This document shows positions 17,830-26,490 of a stretch of DNA of 64,000 nt, one piece after another. The notes below the pieces were generated by a model. It saw nothing but the letters and a program-made list of their open reading frames with translations. It had not been told where the DNA came from and searched no databases. Numbering within the stretch: position 1 is the stretch's first letter; every line of letters starts with the position of its first letter. A program made the translations under genes and the position numbers. The stretch is taken from contig CAMWJS010000001.1 in the NCBI GenBank assembly GCA_947174635.1, positions 1 to 64,000 of the forward strand. Reading direction: 5' to 3'. Source of the stretch: an uncultured Muribaculaceae bacterium. Its GTDB lineage: Bacteria; Bacteroidota; Bacteroidia; Bacteroidales; Muribaculaceae.

Positions 17830-19080
17830 ATGTCAAACGAGACGGAAATATCACCCCAGGCGGTTGCGATGAAGCAGCGGCTCGGCATTGTCGGAAATGC
17901 GTCGGCGCTCAACAATGCCGTAGAGCGTGCGTTGCGTGTGGCTCCGATTGACCTGTCGGTGCTTGTCACGGGCGAAAGCGGCACGGGTAAGGAATTTTTT
18001 CCGCAGATAATCCATCTCAACAGCGCCCGCAAGCACGGCAAGTATATCGCGGTCAACTGCGGAGCCATACCCGAGGGTACTATTGACTCAGAGCTCTTCG
18101 GACATGAAAAAGGTGCGTTTACCGGAGCTGTCGCCTCGCGTAAAGGTTATTTCGAAGAGGCTGACGGGGGCACCATATTTCTCGACGAGGTGGCCGAGCT
18201 GCCGCTTACCACACAGGCACGTCTGCTGCGTGTGCTTGAGAGCGGAGAGTTCATAAAAGTCGGCTCGTCGGAAGTGCAGAAGACCAACATCAGGGTCGTG
18301 GCGGCAACCAATGTCGATATGGCTCGGGCCGTGGCCGAAGGACGTTTTCGCGAGGACCTGTATTACCGCCTTTCGACGGTGCAGATTTCGGTTCCCCCCT
18401 TGCGCGACCGTGGCAACGACATACTTCTCCTGACAAGGAAATTCGCATCCGATTTTGCCGAGCGCTACCGCACTCCGCAGGTCACGTTTGACGACGAGGC
18501 GCGCCGACTGCTTCTGCACTACCGCTGGCCGGGCAATGTGCGTCAGCTCAAGAATGTAGTGGAACAGATTGCACTTTTTGATGCAGGCCGGCTCATCACA
18601 CCTTCAGACCTCCATCCTTATCTGCCCGAGAGCGCCACAAGCTATGTGCCTACGCTGTCGCACCAGACTTCGGGCACCTACGAACGTGAGCGCGAGATGC
18701 TTTTCAACATGATATTCAAGCTTCAGCGCGAAATCAATGCTCTGCGCGAACTGGTGGATAACGGGAATCAGGTCGGAGTGGGACGCCTTGCACTCAATGG
18801 CGACATGGCGGGGACGGAATCGAAGAGCGGCGTTACTTCGGTAGTGAAATACACCGACCCGGTCGATACGATTTTTACGCGAGGCGTCACGCACGATGCA
18901 TCGCGTGACGTGGTCGATGTGACGCCAACCTCTCCTGTAACCACGCTCGAGGAGACAGAGAAAGAGCTCATACGCCGTTCTCTCGAACGCAACATGGGTC
19001 GCCGCAAAGCTGTCGCCGCCGAACTTAATATCTCAGAACGAACACTTTATCGAAAGATAAAAGAATATGGACTTGAATAA
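17830..19080 (+). CDS. Sigma-54-dependent transcriptional activator lacking a receiver domain
   Basis: 416 residues. An AAA+ domain starts almost at once: Walker A GESGTGKE (48-55), the sigma-54-contacting loop GAFTGA (95-100), Walker B GGTIFLDE (113-120). A Fis-type helix-turn-helix ends the protein (RRKAVAAELNISERTLYRKIKEYG). There is no N-terminal sensory or phosphoacceptor domain, so activity may be set by protein level or a partner. Its last 14 nt overlap lptE, which suggests translational coupling. Envelope-related neighbours hint at envelope control; target genes cannot be read from here. Confidence 0.88.
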   Translation: MSNETEISPQAVAMKQRLGIVGNASALNNAVERALRVAPIDLSVLVTGESGTGKEFFPQIIHLNSARKHGKYIAVNCGAIPEGTIDSELFGHEKGAFTGAVASRKGYFEEADGGTIFLDEVAELPLTTQARLLRVLESGEFIKVGSSEVQKTNIRVVAATNVDMARAVAEGRFREDLYYRLSTVQISVPPLRDRGNDILLLTRKFASDFAERYRTPQVTFDDEARRLLLHYRWPGNVRQLKNVVEQIALFDAGRLITPSDLHPYLPESATSYVPTLSHQTSGTYEREREMLFNMIFKLQREINALRELVDNGNQVGVGRLALNGDMAGTESKSGVTSVVKYTDPVDTIFTRGVTHDASRDVVDVTPTSPVTTLEETEKELIRRSLERNMGRRKAVAAELNISERTLYRKIKEYGLE

Positions 19081-19621
19081 GAAAATAATCCGGCCCTGCC
19101 GCAGGGCTACTGCCATTATGGCCCTGCTGTCAGCAATGCTGCTGTCAGGCCTGATGTGGCAAGGATGCCGCATAAGCTATAAATTCAACGGTGCTGCCAT
19201 TGATTACAACATCTACAAGACTATATCCGTAGGGCAGTTCCCTATACGCGCCGCGCTGGTGTATCCTCCCTTGCAGCAGACATTCGAGAACGAGCTGCTT
19301 GACTATATAACGCGCAATACACGCCTGCGCACCACCGACGGTGCGTCCGACCTCTCCATCGAGGGCGAAATAACCGGATACGCACTTTCTCCTCAGGCTG
19401 TTACAGAAGATGCCTATGCATCGAAAACACGTCTTACAATCACGGTGCGCGTGAAATATACCGACAGCAAGAACGAAAAGAACGATATCGACCAGTCATT
19501 TTCGGCCTACCGCGATTTCGACGCCACGGAAATGCTGACCGATGTGCAGGACGAGCTGTGCGAGCAAATCACAAAAGAGCTTGTTGACTTGATATTTAAC
19601 GCCACTTTGGGCAACTGGTAA
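19067..19621 (+). CDS. lptE: LptE-like LPS-assembly lipoprotein
   Basis: 184 residues. A long N-terminal signal with a Cys in WQGCRISYKFNG, then a small alpha/beta domain typical of Bacteroidetes LptE (FPIRAALVYPPLQQTFENEL, ITGYALSPQAV, LCEQITKELVDLIFNATLGNW). LptE plugs the LptD barrel that inserts lipopolysaccharide into the outer membrane. It overlaps the sigma-54 regulator by 14 nt and precedes the TPR-like gene by 10 nt. The lipobox is less standard than usual, and earlier internal starts are possible. Confidence 0.8.
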   Translation: MDLNKKIIRPCRRATAIMALLSAMLLSGLMWQGCRISYKFNGAAIDYNIYKTISVGQFPIRAALVYPPLQQTFENELLDYITRNTRLRTTDGASDLSIEGEITGYALSPQAVTEDAYASKTRLTITVRVKYTDSKNEKNDIDQSFSAYRDFDATEMLTDVQDELCEQITKELVDLIFNATLGNW

Positions 19622-19631
19622 CAATAGAATT

Positions 19632-20411
19632 ATGTCAGACGCAACAATTACCGGAGCAATATGCCGCCTTTTGCCGGAGGGTGAGGGCGGGGGAGATGCC
19701 TTGACCGTTGAGGCTGCGGATGCCGTTATATCCCGTTATCCATATTTCTCGCTGCCGGCGGCGATTGCGCTCCGCGACCGCGCTGCGGAGCTGTCGCACG
19801 AAGAGCGTGTGCGGTTCACCCGGCATCTGGCACGTACGGCTACGTCACAGGCAGTGCTTTCGGCATTACTCAACGAAGGCGACGAGCCGTTTTACCCCGA
19901 CGAAGTCACATCGACACCTTCCACCGAAAATGCTATCGACACCTTCCTCTCCACCTATGGCAACGGTGGCGAAGATGACGAGGTGCTGAACAGGTTGATT
20001 TTTAATCCCACACCCGACTATGCGCAGCTGCTGGCACGCGAAGAGCAGCAAAATCTTCCCCCCGCATCTGATGGCACAGGCAACAGCCACGACGACTTGC
20101 TCAACCGGTTTATCATAAAACAGAAGCAGCAGGAGGGAAGCGCTCCGGCCGAAGAGCCTGCCCGCATACCGGCCACTACAGTTGAAAACCGCCACAGTGA
20201 CGACACATCGGCGTCGCAACAGACCGATACCTCCCTCCTCAGCGAGAGTCTTGCCAAAATATTCATCCGTCAGCGCCAATATGAGCGTGCATACGAAATA
20301 ATAAGTCAATTAAGTTTGAAATATCCGGAAAAAAGTGTTTACTTTGCAGACCAAATGCGCTTCCTTCGCAAAGTAATCAACAACAGGCGTCGAAGCGCAG
20401 AAAAGCAGTAA
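19632..20411 (+). CDS. Conserved TPR-like hypothetical protein
   Basis: 259 residues, no signal peptide and no membrane segment. The middle is low in complexity (acidic, Q- and P-rich) with the phrases DDEVLNRLIFNPTPDYAQLL and DDLLNRFIIKQKQQ. The C-terminal 50 residues (SLAKIFIRQRQYERAYEIISQLSLKYPEKS) look like a single TPR hairpin. Proteins of this shape recur between lptE and secG in Bacteroidales, which suggests a cell-envelope or secretion role; function unknown. Confidence 0.7.
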   Translation: MSDATITGAICRLLPEGEGGGDALTVEAADAVISRYPYFSLPAAIALRDRAAELSHEERVRFTRHLARTATSQAVLSALLNEGDEPFYPDEVTSTPSTENAIDTFLSTYGNGGEDDEVLNRLIFNPTPDYAQLLAREEQQNLPPASDGTGNSHDDLLNRFIIKQKQQEGSAPAEEPARIPATTVENRHSDDTSASQQTDTSLLSESLAKIFIRQRQYERAYEIISQLSLKYPEKSVYFADQMRFLRKVINNRRRSAEKQ

Positions 20412-20442
20412 ATAAAAATCAATAAATCACATATATTCAAAA

Positions 20443-20769
20443 ATGCAAACATTATTAATTGTTCTTACAGTGATTGTGTCGATTCTCTTGATCGGCGTTG
20501 TGCTTATTCAGAAATCAAAAGGTGGCGGTCTCGCATCCAATTTTGCCGGCTCTAACCAGATTATGGGCGTCCGCCGCACCAACAACTTCATCGAGAAGGC
20601 TACATGGTCACTTGCCATCGTTATCCTCTTCCTCTCTATCCTCTCTTCAATCATCACGCCCGACCTTCCCGGTGCGAAATATGATGTGGCAAAGCAGAAA
20701 CAGCAGACCACTCAGACTGACTTCAACACCGAAGCCGCTCCCTCTGCCGAGCAGACCCCCGCGCAGTAA
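20443..20769 (+). CDS. secG: SecG preprotein translocase subunit
   Basis: 108 residues with two membrane segments (about 1-20 and 50-72) separated by the SecG loop KSKGGGLASNFAGSNQIMGVRRTNNFIEK. The tail is Q/T/A-rich, a usual Bacteroidetes feature. It is the auxiliary subunit of the SecYEG channel. Last gene of the operon, 31 nt after the TPR-like gene. Confidence 0.92.
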   Translation: MQTLLIVLTVIVSILLIGVVLIQKSKGGGLASNFAGSNQIMGVRRTNNFIEKATWSLAIVILFLSILSSIITPDLPGAKYDVAKQKQQTTQTDFNTEAAPSAEQTPAQ

Positions 20770-20800
20770 GCAGCTGTAGTGTCAGAATAAAATATCCTTT

Positions 20801-20826
20801 AGGGTGCACTTTTTCCGGTGCGCCCT
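20801..20826 (+). terminator. Weak hairpin after secG
   Basis: Arms AGGGTGCAC and GTGCGCCCT pair with one G-U; the loop is T-rich and the 3' side continues TTGTCGCTTG. It is the only candidate end for the secG operon before the MITE. Confidence 0.4.
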
Positions 20827-20950
20827 TTGTCGCTTGTGGCTGGTTTGTTTGAATGTGGCGGCCTACAGGTGTTCTGGTTGATTTTTCCTTTTGATTTTTA
20901 GTGGAAAATTTGGAGGGAATCTCCTATTCTTGTATATTTGCATTATAAAT

Positions 20951-21135
20951 AAGTAACTGTTCAAAATTATTTTAATATTATGGCGAGTGGATTTTTCAGG
21001 CGATTTCCGGTGAGGAAGAAGGCGTGTAGCGAGCTACATGACTGATGACGAGAAGGAAAGCGACGAAAAAAGACTCCGACAGAATATTGAAATAATGAGA
21101 ACGGTTAATATAAAATAATTTTAAGCAGTTACTTA
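20951..21135 (+). mobile_element. MITE-like element, copy 1 (185 bp)
   Basis: Terminal inverted repeats AAGTAACTGTT... and ...CAGTTACTTA extend inward through an A/T-rich block for about 25-30 bp. The interior is GC-richer and carries a short GTAGC/GCTAC hairpin. Three other copies in the window (27854, 38716, 40174) share ends and interior. No transposase is encoded, so it would be a non-autonomous element. Confidence 0.8.
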
Positions 21136-22059
21136 TAAATATTTATGCAAGTGTCCGGTCGCGGATACTGCTGAAAAGAATTGAAATCCAATATTTATCA
21201 GGCGTGAATGACCATCGGTCAGGAATCCTGTTAAAATCAGGAGAATGGAATATGGACAGCACTCCATATTCCGGAAGCAAAGATTTCAATCGGTACAGGT
21301 TTATAACCGAAAGAATATCACACTACCCAAAGGGGCAGCTAACATGGAAATAGTTGTCATTTTTTTTATCAAAAAGCGTCGGCCGGCTTAATGTCGGCAG
21401 TAAACTTATCCAGACGGTCATATAGAGAAATTCAAATGACCTAACCTATCACCTGAGTCGGATAAATATTTAGTAGAGACGAAATAATGCCGACAATGAA
21501 AACTACCGGATTGTAAGTTTTATCAACCTCCGTTGACGTCAGGCCAATTGCCCTATCCACACTTGATTTCCATTAGAGATACGGCCGGCATCGGGAGGCG
21601 CAATGTCATTATATCGGTTTGAATGCCACCCGAGTCTCGCCGGATGCGGTTGGTGAGCCTTTCACGGCGACAGTAGTCAGAGCCATAATCAGTGTATATC
21701 TGCGGAATAAATCACGCTACATTCCATTCCCAATTGTGAATAAATTATGATACGTGGACAATATGCTTGTCCATAGTAACAAAGTGTACGGTTATGCTCC
21801 ATGAGTCTGCTTTGTCCTTCCTCCGACATTGCCCCGAACTCTCCCAATCTACAATAGCGGCAATGAAGCTCCGGACTACTCCACAAAAGTCTGTTACCGC
21901 CACGACCGAGTGGCCGGGCTTTAAGGATAAAGACAGACCGGGAGCATGACTGTAACAAATAGAATTGTGTATAATGCCCTATCGCATAATCAGGTAAGCC
22001 ACGAGGCTGCCGTCAGTATTATGTCAGATACACAATCGGCGTCTATCTTTTTCATGCAT

Positions 22060-22201
22060 CTTAGGTGCGTGAATGCCGGGTGCTATCCGCTGCCGTATGC
22101 GGCAGATGGATAGACATCGGTCCGGTAGGCGCTTTCCTGGCAGCCCCGCCCTCGCTTTAAATCGGAGGAAAGCGAGAGTTCGGGGCTGCTTTATTTTTTT
22201 T
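22060..22201 (+). ncRNA. Candidate structured RNA ending in an intrinsic terminator
   Basis: A stem with CTATCC/GGATAG and CTGCCG/CGGCAG pairs (22083-22113) is followed by a compound hairpin (22140-22189: GCAGCCCC/GGGGCTGC outside, CTCGCTTT/AAAGCGAG inside) and a run of T residues (22190-22201). No open reading frame leads to this terminator on the plus strand, so it probably ends a small RNA. A TATCTTTT at 22044-22051 is a possible but imperfect -7 element. The family is not recognised. Confidence 0.4.
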
Positions 22202-22223
22202 GATAATGAGCCATTTGATATAT

Positions 22224-22261
22224 ACAAAAAAGCCCCCGCGGCATCATGTTGTCGCGGGGGC
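22224..22261 (-). terminator. Intrinsic terminator of transketolase
   Basis: A 9-bp perfect GC stem, GCCCCCGCG with CGCGGGGGC (22232-22240 and 22253-22261), is followed on the minus strand by six U residues. It lies about 115 nt after the transketolase stop. Confidence 0.85.
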
Positions 22262-22309
22262 CTGAGAACTTATATTTCTATACCTGGAGTGGGCTTGAAT
22301 ATCCTCGTC

Positions 22310-22349
22310 TCATTCTCTTTTGTTATTCGTACGGTTTAAATTCAAACGC
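22310..22349 (+). repeat. 40-bp dispersed repeat, copy 1
   Basis: Matches 46713-46752 at about 36 of 40 positions, including an identical 20-nt block beginning TACGGTTTAAATT. Here it is followed by an imperfect hairpin running up to the transketolase stop. Nature unknown. Confidence 0.5.
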
Positions 22350-22374
22350 ACACCAAGAGAGTGTTTGGATTCTC

Positions 22375-24417
22375 TTAGATTTTTCCGAGGAAAGAAAGCA
22401 CCTGCTCGGTGATGTTCTGAGCAGTGAAACCGAACTTCTCGTCAAGTACTTTATAGGGGGCAGAGGCTCCGAAACGGCTCATGCCGAATACTTTGCCTTT
22501 GGCGCCGACAACGCTTTGCAGCGTGACCGGGAGGCCTGCTGTGAGACCGAAACGGGGCACATTGCGGGGCAGCACGCTGTCCTTGTACTCCTGCGTCTGC
22601 TCTTCGAAAAGACCGATAGAGGGGAGAGATACCACGCGAGAGGGAACGCCGCCCGCCTCAAGAAGCACGGCTACCTCGCACAGCAGCGATACTTCCGAAC
22701 CGTTGCCGAGGAGAACAACCTGCGGGTAGGGAGTATCCATCACCACGTAACCGCCTCGGCGTGTGCCCTGCGCTTCCTCGTAGCGGCTTGCAGTGACAGC
22801 GGGGAGGTCTTTGATATCCTGACGCGAAAGTATAAGCGCTGTCGGGCTGTCGTTGTTTTCCATCGCCATTTCCCATGCAACGGTCGTCTCGGCAGAGTCG
22901 GCGGGACGAAGCACAAGCATCGAGGGCTTGCCTGAGAAATTTTTGATTTGCTCCATCAGGCGTATCTGGGCCTCCTGCTCGATAGGCTCATGGGTAGGAC
23001 CGTCTTCGCCTACGCGGAATGCATCGTGCGACCAGATATATTTTACCGGCAGTTCCATCAGTGCCGACATACGCACTGCAGGTTTCATGTAGTCGGAGAA
23101 TACGAAGAATGTGCCGCAAGCCTCGTGCATGCCACCGTGGAGAGCGATACCGTTCATCACGGCAGCCATTGTCAGTTCGGCCACGCCTGCGTGCAGAAAT
23201 CCTCCCGAGAAGTCGCCCGAAATGAGAGCTCCCGTTTTCTTGAGGAAAGCGTCGGTCTTGTCGGAATTGGCGAGGTCGGCGCTCGATACAATCATGTTGT
23301 GAACCTTTTCGGCGAGAGCGGCGAGCACATTGGCCGACGCCGTGCGGGTGGCCTGGTCAGCCTTGTGCACGATAGCCGAGTAGTCGATTTCAGGAAGCTT
23401 ACCTGCTATATAGCCGGCAAGGACTTCTGCGCGGTCAGGATTGCCTGCCGCCCATTCATGCTCTTCCTCGCGGCGCTTGGCTACAATAGCGCGGAGTTCA
23501 TTGTTGCGCGCTTCGTAGAGGGCTTTCGAGTCTTCCCATATCTCGAACGGATTTTCGGGATTTCCTCCGAGGTTACGTATAGTGGCCTCGAAGTCACCGC
23601 CTGCCGATTTGCTGATAGGATTGCCGTGGGTCGAGCACTGGCCTTCGAAGCTTGTGCCGTCAGCTTTCACTATACCTTTACCCATTACAGTGTGGCCGAT
23701 GATGAGAGTCGGCTTTTCGGTCTCGGCAATGGCAGTTTCAAGCGCTTTGGATATCTCGTCGGCATCGTTGCCGTTGATTTCGAGCACATTCCAGCCCCAT
23801 GCACGGTATTTTGCAGCATAGTCCTCATTGGTGACGGCATCGACATTGGTTGAAAGCTGCACATCGTTGCAGTCGTAGAACATGATGAGGTTGTGGAGAC
23901 CGAGGTAACCGGCCAGACGTCCGGCGCCCTGTGAGATTTCTTCCTGAATGCCACCGTCAGAGATGAAGGCATAAGTCTTGTGTTCGACCACCTTGCCGAA
24001 ACGGGCCGCAAGGAAGCGCTCGGCTATCGCGCAGCCCACAGCCATCGTATGTCCCTGTCCGAGAGGACCCGAAGTGTTCTCGACGCCGCGTTTGGGGTCG
24101 ACTTCGGGGTGGCCGGGAGTGACGCTTCCCCACTGGCGGAACTGTTCGAGCTCGGCTATGGTGTATTTTCCGGTAAGGGCAAGAGTCGCGTAAAGCATTG
24201 TCGACATGTGGCCGGGGTCAAGGAAAAAGCGGTCGCGCGCAAACCATGTCGGATCATCTGGGTCGGTAACGAGATATTTCGAGTAAAGCACATTGATAAA
24301 GTCGGCACCGCCCATGGCGCCTCCGGGGTGACCCGATTTTGCTTTCTCGACCATCGATGCGCAGAGCACACGGATATTGTCGGCTACGCTCTCAAGAGTT
24401 TTCTTATCGGAATTCAT
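22375..24417 (-). CDS. tkt: Transketolase
   Basis: 680 residues from the ATG at 24417; a TTG two codons earlier (24423) is less likely. Thiamine-diphosphate enzyme of the pentose phosphate pathway: N-terminal KAKSGHPGGAMGGADF, GPLGQGHTMAVG, the GDGGIQE-equivalent SDGGIQEEISQG and the NDVQ cofactor region, then the pyrimidine and C-terminal domains (SHDAFRVGEDGPTHEPIEQ). Full length. It transfers two-carbon units between sugar phosphates in the cytosol. A TATATTTG -7 element lies at 24483-24490, and a strong terminator follows the gene. Confidence 0.96.
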   Translation of the reverse strand: MNSDKKTLESVADNIRVLCASMVEKAKSGHPGGAMGGADFINVLYSKYLVTDPDDPTWFARDRFFLDPGHMSTMLYATLALTGKYTIAELEQFRQWGSVTPGHPEVDPKRGVENTSGPLGQGHTMAVGCAIAERFLAARFGKVVEHKTYAFISDGGIQEEISQGAGRLAGYLGLHNLIMFYDCNDVQLSTNVDAVTNEDYAAKYRAWGWNVLEINGNDADEISKALETAIAETEKPTLIIGHTVMGKGIVKADGTSFEGQCSTHGNPISKSAGGDFEATIRNLGGNPENPFEIWEDSKALYEARNNELRAIVAKRREEEHEWAAGNPDRAEVLAGYIAGKLPEIDYSAIVHKADQATRTASANVLAALAEKVHNMIVSSADLANSDKTDAFLKKTGALISGDFSGGFLHAGVAELTMAAVMNGIALHGGMHEACGTFFVFSDYMKPAVRMSALMELPVKYIWSHDAFRVGEDGPTHEPIEQEAQIRLMEQIKNFSGKPSMLVLRPADSAETTVAWEMAMENNDSPTALILSRQDIKDLPAVTASRYEEAQGTRRGGYVVMDTPYPQVVLLGNGSEVSLLCEVAVLLEAGGVPSRVVSLPSIGLFEEQTQEYKDSVLPRNVPRFGLTAGLPVTLQSVVGAKGKVFGMSRFGASAPYKVLDEKFGFTAQNITEQVLSFLGKI

Positions 24418-24482
24418 TGTCAAAGAGTATTATGTTATTGAATTAATATCGTTAACAGTGGAAAAACAATTTTTTCACAATA

Positions 24483-24490
24483 CAAATATA
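24483..24490 (-). promoter_or_regulatory. -7 element for transketolase
   Basis: TATATTTG on the minus strand, 66 nt before the ATG. A TTTG lies only 14 nt upstream, so the -33 part is imperfect. Confidence 0.45.
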
Positions 24491-24571
24491 GCTATTTTTT
24501 TTAACAAAAAATATTACATTGCGTTCAATTGTTTGTCACATATTATCCGGCACCTGCCGTAAGTAAGCAGA

Positions 24572-24602
24572 CAGGGCAACGGATATCGTGTCCGTTGCCC
24601 TG
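24572..24602 (-). terminator. Hairpin after the MFS permease gene
   Basis: Perfect 12-bp arms CAGGGCAACGGA and TCCGTTGCCCTG around a 7-nt loop, 27 nt beyond the permease stop. The U-run that follows on the minus strand is weak. Confidence 0.55.
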
Positions 24603-24628
24603 CCGTATCGGTATGCCGACTTATTTAA

Positions 24629-26215
24629 TTAGTCGACGGGAATGTTTTTGTTGATGTTCTTGCAGCCGATGAATGCATAGTAGAACAGATAGAGCAGCAT
24701 TGCGATTACGAGCCAGTAGCTGCCCATGTAGCCGAGCGACGGAGCAAGCAGATTGTGCTGCACCAGAGGCATGATGCCACCGCCGACAACGAGCATCATG
24801 AAGATACCTGAAGCCTGCTCGGTATATTTGCCCAGACCCTCTACGGCGAGGTTGAAGATACCGCCCCACATGAGAGACGTGCACAGACCGCAGATGATAA
24901 GGAATATCGCGCTGAGCGGAATTGTCGGAGTCTCAAGCATCTTGGGAGCATCCTCTGCCTTGACGTTGGCTTGCTTGTAGAGCTCTTCTTTGAGGTTGAT
25001 TTCCTTTTTGGTCTCGGGGTGGATATATTTTTCGCTCCATTCGAAGCCTTCCGGGTCATTCTTGAACTCTTCGATAGCCGAAGTGGGCAGACCTACGTTG
25101 GTCAGAATATATTCGGTCTTGGCATCGGGGTCATAGATGAATTTGGGCACGTCGACACGGTTGGTCTTGGGTATCATGATGGCGATGAACACCAGCAGTG
25201 CGCCTACTCCCGATACGGTAAGAAGCTGCGCGCGGGTAGAGATTTTGCCGGAGATGGCACCCGATGCGATACGTCCCACGAGCATGAGCAGCCAGTAGAC
25301 CATCACGATGGCACCGCCGATGGCAGCTCCGTTGACGAGGATACCTGCGCCTGCATCGATACCCGAGTCTGAAAGGTAGAAGTTGAGCTCGGCGGGAATA
25401 CCGATTTCGATACCTACATAGAAGAAAATACCGATGGCTCCGAGCACGAAGTGACGGAAGTTCCAGGGTGAGTGCTCGAACTTCATCGGGGCTTTGCCTG
25501 CAGCAGCGTCGGCTTTGGCACGCTCAAGGGCGGGCTCGGGGATGCGGGCAAGCGAGATGATCAGATAAGAGAGGGCAAAGATAGCCATGCCGATGAAGAG
25601 CAGGGGGGCCACGTCGCCCATCGAAGTCTTGGAAGTGACTGTGCCGATAAGGGCGCCGACGAGCATCGGGGTCAGTGAGCCGGCGAGTGAGTTGAGCGAC
25701 GAGCCGGTCTGAAGCAGCTGGTTGCCTTTCTTGCCGCCGCCACCGAGGATGTTGAGCATCGGGTTTACAACGGTGTTGAGCATACATACGCAGAAACCGC
25801 AGATGAATGCGCCGAGCAGATAAACGAAAAGATTGAGAGTGACAGGCATTTCCTTGACCACCTGTTCGCCAAGATAAGTCTCCTCAGTCACACTGGTGGA
25901 GAATACGGCGATGTCAGCGCCGAAAACGCTGCTCAGATACTGGATGCCAAGGCCTGCGAAGCCCAGCACGAGAGCCAGAAGCGCAGTCTTTTTGTAGCCT
26001 ACGCGGGCAAGCATCTTGCCTGCCGGAATGCCCATGAAGAGATAGGCGGCGAAGTTCATGAGGTTGCCGAGCATGCCGGCCCAGGGGTACTGGTTGCCCC
26101 AGATGTTACCGAATGGCGCTGCCATATTGGTAACGAATGAAATCATGGCAAAGAGGAACATCATCGTGATGATTGGCACGAGACTGCGTTTGCCTGTAGC
26201 TGTGTTGGATGACAT
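24629..26215 (-). CDS. MFS sugar permease (FHS/FucP-like) with a hydrophilic insertion
   Basis: 528 residues with about 12 membrane segments. The N-terminal half has FHS-type features (NLMNFAAYLFMGIPAGKMLARVGYKK, VNPMLNILGG..GNQLLQTGSSLNSLAGSLTPML), pointing to hexose or fucose/galactose uptake across the inner membrane. Between the membrane segments ending near 349 and starting near 432 there is an approximately 80-residue polar insertion rich in K, E, D and P, which makes the protein about 100 residues longer than typical family members. It is alone between tkt and yggS. Substrate not determinable. Confidence 0.85.
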   Translation of the reverse strand: MSSNTATGKRSLVPIITMMFLFAMISFVTNMAAPFGNIWGNQYPWAGMLGNLMNFAAYLFMGIPAGKMLARVGYKKTALLALVLGFAGLGIQYLSSVFGADIAVFSTSVTEETYLGEQVVKEMPVTLNLFVYLLGAFICGFCVCMLNTVVNPMLNILGGGGKKGNQLLQTGSSLNSLAGSLTPMLVGALIGTVTSKTSMGDVAPLLFIGMAIFALSYLIISLARIPEPALERAKADAAAGKAPMKFEHSPWNFRHFVLGAIGIFFYVGIEIGIPAELNFYLSDSGIDAGAGILVNGAAIGGAIVMVYWLLMLVGRIASGAISGKISTRAQLLTVSGVGALLVFIAIMIPKTNRVDVPKFIYDPDAKTEYILTNVGLPTSAIEEFKNDPEGFEWSEKYIHPETKKEINLKEELYKQANVKAEDAPKMLETPTIPLSAIFLIICGLCTSLMWGGIFNLAVEGLGKYTEQASGIFMMLVVGGGIMPLVQHNLLAPSLGYMGSYWLVIAMLLYLFYYAFIGCKNINKNIPVD

Positions 26216-26330
26216 TAGTGAATTAGTTTTATGGATTAGTTATAAAAAAAATTTCTTAAGGTAAGATGTCAGTTTGTTTGCTGAATCAATGAAAATTCAT
26301 CGATTTTCCCTTACAATGAATTTATCAATG

Positions 26331-26338
26331 CAAAGATA
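26331..26338 (-). promoter_or_regulatory. -7 element for the MFS permease
   Basis: TATCTTTG on the minus strand, 116 nt before the permease ATG. I see no matching upstream TTG at 19-21 nt. Confidence 0.4.
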
Positions 26339-26410
26339 AAATTTTTTAATGTTAATTATTGAAAAATTTGTGTCATTTTTGGGAAAAAATGCTGAAAGGA
26401 GCGGGGGGGA

Positions 26411-26446
26411 GAGCGGTCAGACTTGTCAGAGCGGTCGGACTTGTCC
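26411..26446 (+). repeat. Two tandem 18-bp units
   Basis: GAGCGGTCAGACTTGTCA is followed at once by a copy with two changes; the second copy forms a small GTCGGAC/GTCCGAC hairpin. It lies just after the yggS stop. No function assigned. Confidence 0.5.
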
Positions 26447-26490
26447 GACGGTGGGGGATGTAGAGGCTGACTCGCCCGGAACAGCCGGTG

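Larger units (their letters stand above)
21136..22374. other. 1.2-kb gene-free region
   Basis: No reading frame here looks like a gene on either strand. It contains several local hairpins, a candidate structured RNA with terminator (about 22060-22201), the transketolase terminator (22232-22261) and a 40-bp dispersed repeat (22310-22349). It may hold decayed coding sequence or a long non-coding RNA. Confidence 0.6.

Noticed and set aside
21170..21320. Cobalamin-riboswitch-like pattern (AGGAATCCTGTTAAAATCAG followed by ACAGCACTCC)
   Set aside because: Only loose resemblance to the conserved core, no GCCACTG-type block, and no transporter or cobalamin gene follows. A covariance-model search would be needed.
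22165..22185. GAGGAAAG motif suggesting RNase P RNA
   Set aside because: The surrounding conserved regions of RNase P RNA are missing, and the bases are explained as one arm of the terminator hairpin.
22948..23853. Long plus-strand reading frame opposite transketolase
   Set aside because: It is a shadow of the tkt gene: no family similarity, no own promoter, and tkt is fully conserved on the other strand.
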